DNA of 64,000 bases from Saposhnikovia divaricata (GCA_036435485.1 CM071600.1:116552046-116616045), one strand, 5' to 3'; positions 54,421 through 64,000 are shown, counted from the first letter of the stretch. The notes: generated from the sequence alone by a model not told the origin. Translations and numbers: made by a program.

Positions 54421-55643
54421 TGTTGAGTATTGAATACAGTAAAAGAATACAGAGGGGGGGGTGAATGGATTCTTGAATTTTTCTTCGGTCTTGAATCTTT
54501 GCAGCAAGATAAGTGATGAGTGTGTGAGATATGAAGATGCGGAAAATTAAACACAAACACAACACAATATCACTTTAATCTAATATTTTATTAGATAAAG
54601 ATCTTGCTACAATCTGTGAATACAAATGATAGTATTCTCAGCTTCGTTTTTCTCAGAGAGATATTTTCTGGATATTTTTGAGAAACTTCAAAACCTTAAC
54701 AGCTAAGGAAGTGAGGCTGTATCCTTATAGACATGGATACACCCACTTGCTACAAATGAGGTAGGTAAAACAAAAGCACTTTCCAGTCTGTCTATCTCAT
54801 TTTAGTAAGAGTCCAAACGGCTACAGATTTGACTTTGAAAAGCCTGTTTAGATCCACTTCTTCAGCTCCTTGTCCCTTGTCTTATCTCTCCAAGCTTCTT
54901 TGTAGGCTTTCCAGCATGCTTTATAGGACAGAGTCAAATAAAGTGTGCTGGCTTGTTGCAGGTTTCTGACTTGTACAATTCTTCAGTATTTTGTCCTCAA
55001 GAATGTATTCGAGAAGTGACTAAGTGAGTGATTCGAGAACTGGAGTTGACTTGATCGATAACTCTGAGTTCTCGAATAGTGTTATCTTGACATATCGAAT
55101 CACTTCTCGAATAGCTCTTTTCTCTGGGACTCCTTGAGATATCGAATAGAGCATTTTGACATATCGAATCCCTGAGATATCGAACAGAGCATTTTGACAT
55201 ATCGAATCCCTGAGATATCGAACAGAGCATTTTGACATATCGAATCCCTGAGATATCGAATAGCATATTGAGAGATATCGAATAGTGTCTTCTGAGATAT
55301 CGAATCTCTGACTTCTCGAATGCTAGACTTCTCGAATAGACAAATGTACTTCTCGAATTGGTACTTAGGCAAATTCTTCATTTCTTCAAATCCCAACTGT
55401 GATTATTTGGCAGCCTTTATCTCCTTGCTTGAGGCATGAACCTTGGAACTTCTTTCAAGCATTATTCTTGACTTTATAATTACAGTAACACAACTAGAAT
55501 TTGATGCCTATTACAAGTACAGAACAAATAGAAACTCTACAACTAGAGGTTCCCTCAGTTAAGAGGTCATGTAGGTAATGCATAGCATTACACATACTTA
55601 GGCTTGTTATTAGATGTATTCAGGCATGCCTCTGTGACTAACA
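54421..55643 (-). repeat. RT-8 3' LTR
   Basis: 1223 bp, TGTTGAGTATTG to GTGACTAACA, near-identical to the RT-7 LTR, with the same 38-bp tandem units at 55150, 55188 and 55226. Confidence 0.93.
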
Positions 55644-55802
55644 ATCTCCCCCAAATTGTGAGTAAGACCCTTAGTCACAATTTCATGTCTGATAACAAGC
55701 CTATCATACATAAAGATAAAACTTGACAGTACAGGTATGAATTTCCATTAGCAATTTGGATAGAACTCCAGAGTGAGTAATCTTACAGCCTATGATGAAG
55801 AA
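55644..55802 (-). other. RT-8 polypurine tract and 3' untranslated region
   Basis: ATCTCCCCCAAATTG adjoins the LTR; 159 bp separate the LTR from the stop of the third ORF. Confidence 0.88.
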
Positions 55803-58800
55803 CTAGCCATTGTCTTTTGATTCCCTTTCCATAGCTTTGGCTTGAAATTCATCATATTCTTTCTCTCTTCTTTCTTTCTCCTTCCTTGTATTCTCATCCA
55901 TAGCTTTTATTATTTCTGCCATAGCATCCAATTCTTCAAGCAAAATTGAGTCTTTGAAATCTTCAAGTACTGGTTCCAGAATATTTGCAGGATAGTGGTT
56001 GAGTAGATTCATTCTGATGTTGACTTGATTTCCATTCCTCCTCCTATACTTTACCATGTAGGGGTTGAACTGAACTCTACACAAACCCTTTTTCCTCAGC
56101 TTTTCTGCTTCACTTTCCAGTCTCTCAATTTCTCTCTCCCTTGCCAGCCATTTCTCAAAACACTCTTTTCTGACTTTTTCTTCGTGATCTTTCTTCATTT
56201 TCACAAAATCAATTAGCTCCAGTTTCCATACTCTCTCCACTTTATCTTCAGAGCTCAACAGTGCAATGATTCTCTCTATGTCATATAGCTTGCCCCAGTG
56301 TTGACATCCTCCTTGTTTGAATTTCTCCTCCCTTCCATCAGAATATTTAATCTCAAGGCAATTATCAACAATGGCAACATGATAGATTCTTTGAGCTTGC
56401 AAGAATTGCAGTTGGTCTACATCATAATCTTCATCTAGTGGTTGGAGTTTTAGGCCTGGATAGATTGTCAGGGTTTTTGATGTGGTTGGCTTTGATTTCC
56501 TTGCAGCTTGCTTGAACTTGATTCTTTTTACATGATTACTTGGCAGCAGTATGTGACCTTTGTTTGTAGACCATTGTAGTATTCCATTAGCAGTTTGCTT
56601 TTTGAAACATACAGATGGTTTCTTGACTTGAATCTTCTTCTCTTCTTGAGGTGGCAAGACAGTTGCAGAAGCCATAGATGCAAATTTTGAAAGGTCACTA
56701 CTGGCAGCATTCACCCTAGACTTAGAGTCTTGTGTTGTGGTGAGGTTACTGTCAGCAATGCCTGAGGCTTGCTGTCTTCCACTTTTCCTCTCAGAGCCTT
56801 TACCTTGATCATCATCATTCTTCCTCTTCTCATCATCCTTCTTCTTCTTCTTGTCTTCATCACCCTTATTACTCCTGTGATGTCTTCTCCTTCCATCACT
56901 TTTATCTTCATCCTTGTCTTGATCTTTGCTTGGGTTGAACTTAGCAGTCTCAGATACAATGCCAGTTGCAATATATGACCTGAGATAAGATATAGCTTCT
57001 AATTCTTCTGCTGTTCTTGATCCCTTCTTCTTGATCAGTTTCTCAATGATGGCTATGATGAGATTTTTATTTTGAGGAGTTAGATGCTTAGGAATGACCA
57101 GCTGCTTGATATCTTCAATTCTTGTTCCAGCCTGGTAGATAATAGTTCTAGGATCAGTGAAAACTTCAGGTAGCCTTGAAGGTTGACCATTCCTCAATTC
57201 ATCATGAAGACTCTTGTTGTTCTCATTTCCCTTCTCAATTAGTCCAAGGAGCACATTCACTTCTGAGTGCTTTAGACTCTGTAGAGTATTGATGGTTAAG
57301 TGCCATATCTTGTTCTTTCCTACCATCAATATCTCCTTGAGCCATAGATCATTAAGCCTCCTTGGTACTACAGTGAGACAGTCAATCTGACTCTTCAAAC
57401 TCTCATGATATAGCAGAGCATCACCAGCCTGTTCTCTAGAGACTTTCAGAAGCTCCAAGAATGCATCATCATGATAGACATTTGAGTTTGCAATTTCTTG
57501 TAGCTTGGCCTCAGTGACCACCTTCACTTCTACTGGCTTGGCACTCTTAGATATTGAGATTTGAGGCTTGTCAGATGGCATACTCCCTGCAACCACTGTG
57601 GTTGTGATAGACTGCCTTTGACCATCAGGAGTAGTGATGTGCACAGTTGGTAGAGTGACAACTGGCAGAGAAGTGGGAGGCTCATCAACTTTGTCCTTTC
57701 CTTTTCCAGGCACATGAGTAGTAGATTTCAAAGTTCTCTGATGGCCACCCTCAGTGATCTTGATGCCCTTTTCTAGTGGTCTCTCCCCCTTTGGATTTGA
57801 GTTCTTTGATATCCTCTTCTCCCCCTTAGGCTTGTTGACAGACACAGGGACTGTAAGAGGCACCTTTGGAGTTGAAGATTCATCAGGTAGAGGGAGACCC
57901 ATGTGCTTCATCATTGTAGACAACATTGATTGTTGATGCAGAAGAACATCAGCTGTGGTGGTGGCTTGAGTGTTCAACTGCTCAGTCAGAGTTGTCACAG
58001 TGTCTGTAAGATGAGCATTGGACTTGTGGAGAGAGACTACCTCCTTTTCAAGAGTATCCACTTTAGTGAAGAGTTCATTGGCCTTAAAACTAGATAGGGA
58101 TTGATCCTTCAGTCTCTGCACTTCGAACCTTGACATCTCATGCACAGGAACCTCAGTGACCAGCTTGTCTCCATATTGATTTGCAAAGAGGGTCCTGAGC
58201 ATGGCATTGGCATCAGTTGTCTGATCTGATAAGGATTGAAATTTGTGCCCCAGACCTGTGACAGCATCCTTGAGAATAGCCAAACCATTGTCCATCCTGG
58301 TGCAAGTAGCATTGCAGGTTCGAATGTCCTTGAGAACAGTCTCCAATTGAGGGAATTTAGCATCAAAAGTCCTCTTGATCTCATGCACCTCCTTGGTTGT
58401 AGCTGAACACACTTCATTAATTTCTGTCTTTAAGCCTTTACCAAGATAGTGTGCAGCCTTGAGAATGCCTTTATAACTGTCATTCACTGCTTCAAACACA
58501 TCAGTAGGGTTGAGAGATTTGGCATTGGACCCTAGTGAAGTGATGTACTCTTCTCTGAGATACTGGAGACCTTCTGAGAGAGGGATTGAATTGGTTCCTT
58601 GCAGCCAAGCATCGATATTCCCATCTCTCTCAGTTTCATCTATGATCTTCTCCTTCTGTATCTCTACATCCTCTTTGTGACATAGGAGAATAGCTTCATA
58701 GTCCGGATTGGGCATGTTTGCAGTGAGAAGGTGCTGAGCAATTTTTGTGAACTCAGGGATCTGATCCACAACTAAGCTTTGAAGTGCTTCAACCGTCAAT

Positions 58801-60581
58801 TGTGGTGGAACAGACCCTGATCCTGAAGCACTGTCATGTTGCACAGGCTTCAGCCATTGAGACAAAAAGTTAGAGCTAGAGCTAGGCTTGCTAGGCTCCT
58901 CAGTTACAGATGCAACTTCTGCAACCGGATGAACAGACTCTACTACTGCTGTCTCCACAGAAGTGGGATGAGTTACAACAGTAGTTGACACAGGCACAGA
59001 GTCTCTAGTAAGAACTAGTGAAGCCTCTGTGTTTGTGATGGTGTCATTAGGATATGCCCCAGCATGCATTCCCTGACCATCCAAATGTGGTACCTGGGTG
59101 GTGAGCAAGGTGTCATGCACCAAGTCACTTGAATTCATTGGCTCATCAAAGGAAAAGAATTCTTGATGATCAATGCCTTGCTCCTCAATTGCTTGAGTTG
59201 CAGGCTTCAAAGAAATATGAGTGGTAGATTCTGAAAGAGAAGTGTGTTGTAGACAAGATTTTGGCAACTCCCCCTGAGAAATAGAGGGAGTTTCAGTTAT
59301 GATGTGCTCTCCACTCAGTGTTGTGCCAGCCTTATCACTCCCTTGTGCTGACTCTTTACAGATAGGTGCATTGGGGAGGATGCTTGATTCTATAGATGCA
59401 TCCTGTTGAGAGGATACATCTAGTGAGCTGTGTGCCCCTGATTTTACAACTTCAGCCATTTGAGTGACTGAAGAGGTGGTTTTAGACTTCTTCTTCTTCT
59501 TTAGGCTTATGATAGGTGACTCAGGTTTCTCACTTGCTAACCCTAGTTCTACAGCCAAGGCTGCTTCAGTTAAGATTTCTAAAGGTTCAGAAGCAACCTG
59601 TTTTCTCTTCTTTTTACTAACATCACCCTTTTGAGAGGATGATGCAGTTGGCTCTTTGCTGGATAGAGTGTTTGGCTGAGGGGGTTGGTTAGCAGGCCTT
59701 GGGTTAGCACTTTGTTCTCCTTGCTTAGGCTGTGCTAACTGAGATTTTGAATCAAATATTGGCATGTTGTGGGGGTAAGACCTAAACAAACCCTCCATGT
59801 GGGGAGTTATGCTAAGTCTTACATCCACATCATTCCTAGTCTCCAAATTACCAAAAATGAGTTTGGTCATGGACCTAGGATAGCCTATTTTACTCTTATC
59901 TGCTCCAGGCAATTCAATCAATGAAGCATTTTTAAAGTTAAGTACTGATTGAATAAAGCGAGGAAAGAAAATTTCATTACCTCTCTTGGCTGTGGTCTGA
60001 CCAAGTCTCCCATAGAGTTCCTGTAGGATGAGAAGTCCAACATCTATCTTTCTCCCATGAGCCAAGGCATAGGCAAGCTGCTGCACGGGTGTACTAATCT
60101 GATCAAAGCTTGATTTCCGTGCAGTGAATACATGAAGGAGTGTAGCAAATACAAAGCTCCATTCTTTCCTTAAGAACTTCCTATTCAACTTTCCCAGCTT
60201 GATAGTATCAGAGTAGTTGATGAAGTCAAAGAATTCTTCCAACTCATCATTGGAGGCCAGAGCATCATACGTCTCTTGCTGCATATCCAAGGCTTGATTC
60301 ATGTCTGCAGTGGTGATAGTGATATCCTCTCTTTGAATCTTGCAGTGAACAATATAAGAGGTGATAGCATTCTCAAGAGCGATGACCTCCACAGTAGCAG
60401 TCCTCCAGAATTGTTCCAATAGATCTATGTACAGAGTTGGGTTGGCTGAGAGCGCACTCTTGATGTATGATTCAGACAACCACCGAACAAAGCACTTGAA
60501 ATTGGCATTCGGTGCTTCCACATCACTGGAGATTGCGATGAAATTAGTTTGGGATGGTATGGTGAGTTGAGTGTTTGCCAT
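55803..60581 (-). CDS. RT-8 third ORF, 1592 aa, function unknown
   Basis: Start ATG 60581 (MANTQLTIPSQTNFIAISSD) in a good context after a CT-rich leader. Residues ~25-290 are a folded domain: FVRWLSESYIKSALSANPTL, LLEQFWRTATVE, then LNRKFLRKEWSFVFATLLHV and ARKSSFDQISTPVQQLAYAL, a pattern found in third ORFs of many eudicot copia elements. A long Ser/Thr/Pro-rich linker (about 290-640) with basic clusters (KKKRKQ, KKKKKSKTT) follows. Then come a helical/coiled-coil region (~700-930), a segment unique to this family (~1075-1240), a highly charged stretch (DKDEDKSDGRRRHHRSNKGD), and a C-terminal coiled coil (REREIERLESEAEKLRKKG). There is no signal peptide or membrane helix, so the usual env-like label is not supported. 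Basic patches could bind nucleic acid or act as nuclear signals (inference). Confidence 0.88.
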   Translation of the reverse strand: MANTQLTIPSQTNFIAISSDVEAPNANFKCFVRWLSESYIKSALSANPTLYIDLLEQFWRTATVEVIALENAITSYIVHCKIQREDITITTADMNQALDMQQETYDALASNDELEEFFDFINYSDTIKLGKLNRKFLRKEWSFVFATLLHVFTARKSSFDQISTPVQQLAYALAHGRKIDVGLLILQELYGRLGQTTAKRGNEIFFPRFIQSVLNFKNASLIELPGADKSKIGYPRSMTKLIFGNLETRNDVDVRLSITPHMEGLFRSYPHNMPIFDSKSQLAQPKQGEQSANPRPANQPPQPNTLSSKEPTASSSQKGDVSKKKRKQVASEPLEILTEAALAVELGLASEKPESPIISLKKKKKSKTTSSVTQMAEVVKSGAHSSLDVSSQQDASIESSILPNAPICKESAQGSDKAGTTLSGEHIITETPSISQGELPKSCLQHTSLSESTTHISLKPATQAIEEQGIDHQEFFSFDEPMNSSDLVHDTLLTTQVPHLDGQGMHAGAYPNDTITNTEASLVLTRDSVPVSTTVVTHPTSVETAVVESVHPVAEVASVTEEPSKPSSSSNFLSQWLKPVQHDSASGSGSVPPQLTVEALQSLVVDQIPEFTKIAQHLLTANMPNPDYEAILLCHKEDVEIQKEKIIDETERDGNIDAWLQGTNSIPLSEGLQYLREEYITSLGSNAKSLNPTDVFEAVNDSYKGILKAAHYLGKGLKTEINEVCSATTKEVHEIKRTFDAKFPQLETVLKDIRTCNATCTRMDNGLAILKDAVTGLGHKFQSLSDQTTDANAMLRTLFANQYGDKLVTEVPVHEMSRFEVQRLKDQSLSSFKANELFTKVDTLEKEVVSLHKSNAHLTDTVTTLTEQLNTQATTTADVLLHQQSMLSTMMKHMGLPLPDESSTPKVPLTVPVSVNKPKGEKRISKNSNPKGERPLEKGIKITEGGHQRTLKSTTHVPGKGKDKVDEPPTSLPVVTLPTVHITTPDGQRQSITTTVVAGSMPSDKPQISISKSAKPVEVKVVTEAKLQEIANSNVYHDDAFLELLKVSREQAGDALLYHESLKSQIDCLTVVPRRLNDLWLKEILMVGKNKIWHLTINTLQSLKHSEVNVLLGLIEKGNENNKSLHDELRNGQPSRLPEVFTDPRTIIYQAGTRIEDIKQLVIPKHLTPQNKNLIIAIIEKLIKKKGSRTAEELEAISYLRSYIATGIVSETAKFNPSKDQDKDEDKSDGRRRHHRSNKGDEDKKKKKDDEKRKNDDDQGKGSERKSGRQQASGIADSNLTTTQDSKSRVNAASSDLSKFASMASATVLPPQEEKKIQVKKPSVCFKKQTANGILQWSTNKGHILLPSNHVKRIKFKQAARKSKPTTSKTLTIYPGLKLQPLDEDYDVDQLQFLQAQRIYHVAIVDNCLEIKYSDGREEKFKQGGCQHWGKLYDIERIIALLSSEDKVERVWKLELIDFVKMKKDHEEKVRKECFEKWLAREREIERLESEAEKLRKKGLCRVQFNPYMVKYRRRNGNQVNIRMNLLNHYPANILEPVLEDFKDSILLEELDAMAEIIKAMDENTRKEKERREKEYDEFQAKAMERESKDNG

Positions 60582-60719
60582 TTGGGTAGAGAAGAAAAGA
60601 GAATTAGGATTGAAGAAGAAATTCGCAGTTAGGGTTTTTCAGAGGTTTCAGGAGTTGAGGTGCTTGAGAAATCGAACGAAATGAATTGAATAGTTGTGAA
60701 GTTGTATATATATATATAT
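60582..60719 (-). promoter_or_regulatory. Candidate promoter and leader of the RT-8 third ORF
   Basis: On the element strand a TATATATATATATAC box (60704-60719) lies about 120 nt before the ATG. It is followed by a telo-box AAACCCTAA (60629-60637) and a CT-rich leader (TTCTTCTTCAATCC). This is the look of a plant pol II core promoter and 5' untranslated leader. Activity is inferred. Confidence 0.5.
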
Positions 60720-61422
60720 GAATGTCTTGAGTTGTCGATAGATAAGTGTTCTGTAGCGACAAGTCATTCGAGAAGTATGAAACAACTATTCGAGAAGTCA
60801 AGAAAGGCTTATTCGATATCTCAGGCAGTTTTTAACTCACAGCTGGCAGTGATTTAACTCAGAAAATAATTCAAAGTTAAGAATATATTTTTATGAGTGA
60901 AATGAAAGTTTGAATATAAATCCAAAAAGCGATTAAGTGTCAGCGAAAAATCAGCCTTTTCAAATGATTCGATAACTCAAATGCAGTATTCGAGAACTCT
61001 ATCATTAGAGAACTAAAATACTCTATTCGAGAACTCAAAGTGTGCTATTCGATTTCTCTAAAAGACACTATTCGAGAACTCAAGAGGGTTCTAGATAGGC
61101 CTATTCGAGAACTCGAGCCAAGACATAACAATGAACCATTCGAGAAGTCTGACTTATCGAACTGTACTTTTCACTCATAAAATTCAATTTCCACTATCCT
61201 TTAAAATTTACTAGAAATATTCATTGACGAATATTCTACCAAATTAAATAGTGGTTTACTCAAAATTTTTTACAGAAATTTCAAGCTACATATGTATGAT
61301 TTTCAACATGTGCAGCATTGGAATATTTATACATCATACTCCAGCCAATACTTACTTTAAAAATATTGAGCATTTGATAAGGTAAGTATTTACTGCTACA
61401 ACAATCTAGTTGATATATTCAC
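60582..61422 (-). other. RT-8 spacer between pol and third ORF, with TTCGA-motif array
   Basis: 841 bp. From 60767 to 61160 there are ten ATTCGA-initiated motifs on the plus strand (seven are TTCGAGAA). The LTR carries the same motif family mostly on the other strand. Promoter-like elements near the ORF are listed separately. Confidence 0.7.
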
Positions 61423-63999
61423 TTAGCCAGAATTTGAAGAATTCAGCATTCCAATCTCACTAACCAACCTTGTGAAGGTGGCTTCATCTAGTGGCTTAGT
61501 GAATATGTCAGCTAGTTGTTTTTCTGTGGGAACATAATGTAACTCAATGGTTCCATTAGTTGCATGCTCCCTAATGAAATGATATCTGATGTCAATGTGC
61601 TTTGTCCTAGAATGATTGACAGGATTGGCAACTATAGAGATTGCACTTGTGTTGTCACACATGATAGGAATTCTTTCCAACACAAGTCCATAATCTCTAA
61701 GTTGGTTTCTAATCCAAAGCACTTGAGCACAGCAACTTCCAGCAGCTATGTATTCAGCTTCAGTTGTGGAAGTTGACACAGATTGTTGTTTCTTGCTGTA
61801 CCAAGAGACTAACCTTTGTCCAAGAAACTGGCAGCTACCTGATGTGCTTTTCCTATCCACTCTGCATCCAGCATAATCAGCATCAGAATAACCAACCAGA
61901 TTGAACCCTGTGTCCTTAGGATACCATAACCCCAAGTTTGGTGTGCCTTTCAGATATTTGAAGATCCTTTTTATTGCTATCATGTGTGATTCCTTTGGGT
62001 TTGATTGAAACCTTGCACATAAGCATGTAGCAAACATGATATCTGGCCTACTAGCAGTGAGGTAGAGTAGAGAACCAACCATGCCTCTGTAGATTGAGAT
62101 ATCTACCTTTTTGCCCTTAGCGTCATCATCTAACTTGGTGACAGTGGCCATGGGTGTCTTTGCAGGTGAACATTCTTCCAAATCAAATTTCTTCAGTAAA
62201 TCTTTAATGTATTTGGTTTGACTTATAAAAATGCCATCCTTCCTTTGACTAACTTGCAGTCCAAGAAAGAATGTTAATTCTCCCATCATACTCATCTCAT
62301 ATCTGCTTTGCATGAGCTTAGAGAATTTTTCACACAGCTTCTCATTTGTAGAGCCAAATATGATATCATCCACATAGATTTGAACTAGGATAATATCATC
62401 ATCATGTTTCTTGTAGAACAGTGTCTTGTCCAGTGTGCCTCTAGTGAATTGATTCTCCAGTAGAAATTGTGATAGTGTGTCATACCATGCCCTGGGAGCT
62501 TGCTTGAGTCCATACAATGCTTTAAGTAATCTGTAGACAAAGTGGGGAAACTGTGGATCCTCAAAGCCAGGTGGTTGTTGCACATATACTTCTTCTTCCA
62601 ACTCCCCATTCAGGAATGCACTCTTGACATCCATTTGATAGACCTTGAAATTAGAATGTGCAGCAAATGCCAAGAAAATTCTGATGGCTTCTAGTCTAGC
62701 AACAGGGGCAAAGGTCTCATCATAGTCAATACCTTCCTGTTGAGAGTATCCTTTTGCAACCAACCTTGCTTTGTTCCTTATGACTACACCATTTTCATCC
62801 ATCTTATTCCTTAGAACCCATTTAGTTCCAACAACGGTTCTATCCTTTGGTGCAGGCACTAGTTCCCATACTTTGCTCCTTTCAAATTGATTTAGCTCCT
62901 CTTGCATAGCAATTATCCAGTCAGGATCCAACAATGCATCATCAAGTTTCTTAGGCTCAACTTGGGATAGAAAGCAGCCATAGAGACATTCATTTATAGT
63001 TGCTCTCCTTGTCCTTACTCCTGCATTTGGATTTCCAATTATCTGATCTGCAGTGTGTGATCTATCCCATTTCCTTGTATGTTCAGATTGATTTCTCATC
63101 CTTGATGTTGCTTCATCATTTAGATCATGATCATCTACATTTCCTCCCCCTGTGAAGTTGTCACTCCTCACAGGTGTATCTTGGATGCTTGTTTCTTCAT
63201 TGTTGGTTGACACAGGTTCTTCATTCACTTGAGTTTGTTGGATTATGAGTTCAGATTCACTTTCAATCTCCTCATCAGAATCATCTAGATTGTCAAACTT
63301 CAAGGGATCTTTATCTTCATCATTGGCTTCTTCTAATCCAGGTAGTTTGCTGTCATCAAATGTTACATCTGTGCTCTCCATTACTTTCTTTTGACAAATG
63401 ACATAAACTTTGTATGCAATTCTTTCCATAGAATAGCCAAGAAAGATTCCTTCAAATGCCTTTGCATCAAACTTTCCAACATATTCTGAATTATCTTTTA
63501 GCACAAAGCACTTGCTTCCAAAAGTATGAACATACTTTAGAGTAGGCTTCTTTCCAGTCATCAAGTTGTAAGGTGTCTTTCCAGTGTTTTTGTTGATGAG
63601 GGTTCTGTTTTGGATGTAGCATGCAGTGCTCACAGCCTCAGCCCAAAAACATGTAGGCATCTTTGCATCAAGTAGCATTGTTCTAGCAGCCTCTATCAGA
63701 GTCCTATTCTTTCTTTCAACAACTCCATTTTGTTGTGGGGTCCTTGGAGCTGAGAATTGTTGAGAAATACCATTTTCTTTGCAGAATGCTCCAAGCATGG
63801 CATTTCTGAATTCTGTTCCATTATCACTTCTTAATGCAATCACACTTGCATTTATGGCCTTTGCTTCTTTGTCAACTTTCTTTATGTGCTCAATGATTAC
63901 TTGTGGAGCCTCATCCTTTGATGCCAGAAATTCTACCCATGTATACCTTGTAAAATCATCAACCATCACTAGAGCATACTTCTTCCTTCCTAGTGACAT
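61423..63999 (-). CDS. pol: RT-8 pol, 3' part: integrase core, RT, RNase H
   Basis: 858 open codons, cut by the window edge at the integrase core, so the first Met here is internal. Integrase: VMVDDFTRYTWVEF (residues ~11-24), LRSDNGTEFRN (~58) and VVERKNRTLIEAA (~93). Acidic linker with IIGNPNAGVRTRRAT. RT: WELVPAPKDRTVVGTKWV, DVKSAFLNGELEEEVYVQQP, and catalytic YVDD (~543) followed by IIFGSTNEK. RNase H: SDADYAGCRVDRKSTSG (~705), STTEAEYIAAGSCC, HIDIRYHFIRE and LADIFTKPLDE (~830). All catalytic residues visible are intact. The stop is TAA at 61423-61425. It performs reverse transcription and integration in the cytoplasmic particle and nucleus. Confidence 0.96.
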   Translation of the reverse strand: MSLGRKKYALVMVDDFTRYTWVEFLASKDEAPQVIIEHIKKVDKEAKAINASVIALRSDNGTEFRNAMLGAFCKENGISQQFSAPRTPQQNGVVERKNRTLIEAARTMLLDAKMPTCFWAEAVSTACYIQNRTLINKNTGKTPYNLMTGKKPTLKYVHTFGSKCFVLKDNSEYVGKFDAKAFEGIFLGYSMERIAYKVYVICQKKVMESTDVTFDDSKLPGLEEANDEDKDPLKFDNLDDSDEEIESESELIIQQTQVNEEPVSTNNEETSIQDTPVRSDNFTGGGNVDDHDLNDEATSRMRNQSEHTRKWDRSHTADQIIGNPNAGVRTRRATINECLYGCFLSQVEPKKLDDALLDPDWIIAMQEELNQFERSKVWELVPAPKDRTVVGTKWVLRNKMDENGVVIRNKARLVAKGYSQQEGIDYDETFAPVARLEAIRIFLAFAAHSNFKVYQMDVKSAFLNGELEEEVYVQQPPGFEDPQFPHFVYRLLKALYGLKQAPRAWYDTLSQFLLENQFTRGTLDKTLFYKKHDDDIILVQIYVDDIIFGSTNEKLCEKFSKLMQSRYEMSMMGELTFFLGLQVSQRKDGIFISQTKYIKDLLKKFDLEECSPAKTPMATVTKLDDDAKGKKVDISIYRGMVGSLLYLTASRPDIMFATCLCARFQSNPKESHMIAIKRIFKYLKGTPNLGLWYPKDTGFNLVGYSDADYAGCRVDRKSTSGSCQFLGQRLVSWYSKKQQSVSTSTTEAEYIAAGSCCAQVLWIRNQLRDYGLVLERIPIMCDNTSAISIVANPVNHSRTKHIDIRYHFIREHATNGTIELHYVPTEKQLADIFTKPLDEATFTRLVSEIGMLNSSNSG

Positions 64000-64000
64000 A

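Larger units (their letters stand above)
54421..64000 (-). mobile_element. RT-8: young Sirevirus-family element, runs off the right edge
   Basis: From left: 3' LTR, PPT, 1592-codon third ORF, spacer, pol with RNase H, RT and part of integrase. No stop or frameshift in 2577 nt of pol or 4779 nt of the third ORF, so this copy may be functional. Gag, protease and 5' LTR are beyond the window. Confidence 0.92.

Overview
The window is plant nuclear DNA, most likely from a eudicot with a repeat-rich genome. It is almost entirely transposable elements, with one host-derived gene copy that is itself broken. The evidence is Ty1/copia (Sirevirus-type) and Ty3/gypsy (Tat-type) LTR retrotransposons, a hAT transposase relic, a Mutator-like element, a Helitron 3' end, long (AT)n microsatellites, and a relic of the plant-specific SUB1/O-fucosyltransferase-like family. 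I cannot fix the species. No tRNA, rRNA or CRISPR array was seen. For reference I number the LTR elements RT-1 to RT-8 from left to right.

Layout. 1-3176: Ty3/gypsy LTR-like DNA that cuts the gag of RT-1 (copia, minus; gag 3177-3924, LTR from 4004). 4.7-8.9 kb: AT-rich DNA with (AT)n tracts and a broken hAT (DUF4371-type) transposase. 8966-19926: RT-2, a Sirevirus with LTRs, gag, pol and a third ORF; a solo LTR (10968-12521) sits inside its gag. Its 3' LTR is cut by RT-3 (19927-25557, minus, gag only with a long non-coding interior). The 5' LTR of RT-3 is cut in turn by RT-4 (25558 to about 33700, minus), a decayed Sirevirus with a 2.06 kb LTR and repeated polypurine tracts. The right-hand parts of all three elements are missing, so the stack ends at a deletion junction near 33.7 kb.

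34043-35736: a SUB1-like gene copy with one in-frame stop and two frameshifts. Just downstream lies RT-5 (36070-42789, minus), a young Tat-lineage element with a perfect 5-bp target-site duplication (AGAGT) and 497-bp LTRs differing at three positions. It keeps gag and protease, has lost most of pol, and carries a repeat-packed 3' untranslated region. A Helitron 3' terminus lies at 43184-43213. A 1020-bp non-autonomous Mutator-like element with a 9-bp target duplication lies at 43935-44954.

46.6 kb to the end: three elements of one Sirevirus family nested in each other. RT-6 (plus) has LTR, gag, protease and integrase and is broken at 51482 by RT-7 (minus). RT-7 is broken within its third ORF by RT-8 (minus), which runs off the right edge. 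RT-8 looks youngest: its visible pol and a 1592-codon third ORF are both fully open. In RT-2 and RT-8 the third ORF lies several hundred bases after pol and is preceded by what looks like an ordinary plant promoter and leader.

How the parts work together. In each intact LTR element the 5' LTR supplies the promoter, gag forms the particle, and protease, integrase, RT and RNase H process, copy and integrate the RNA. The PBS and PPT prime the two DNA strands. Elements lacking pol (RT-3, RT-5) would depend on enzymes from relatives. Nothing in the window is an evident working host gene.
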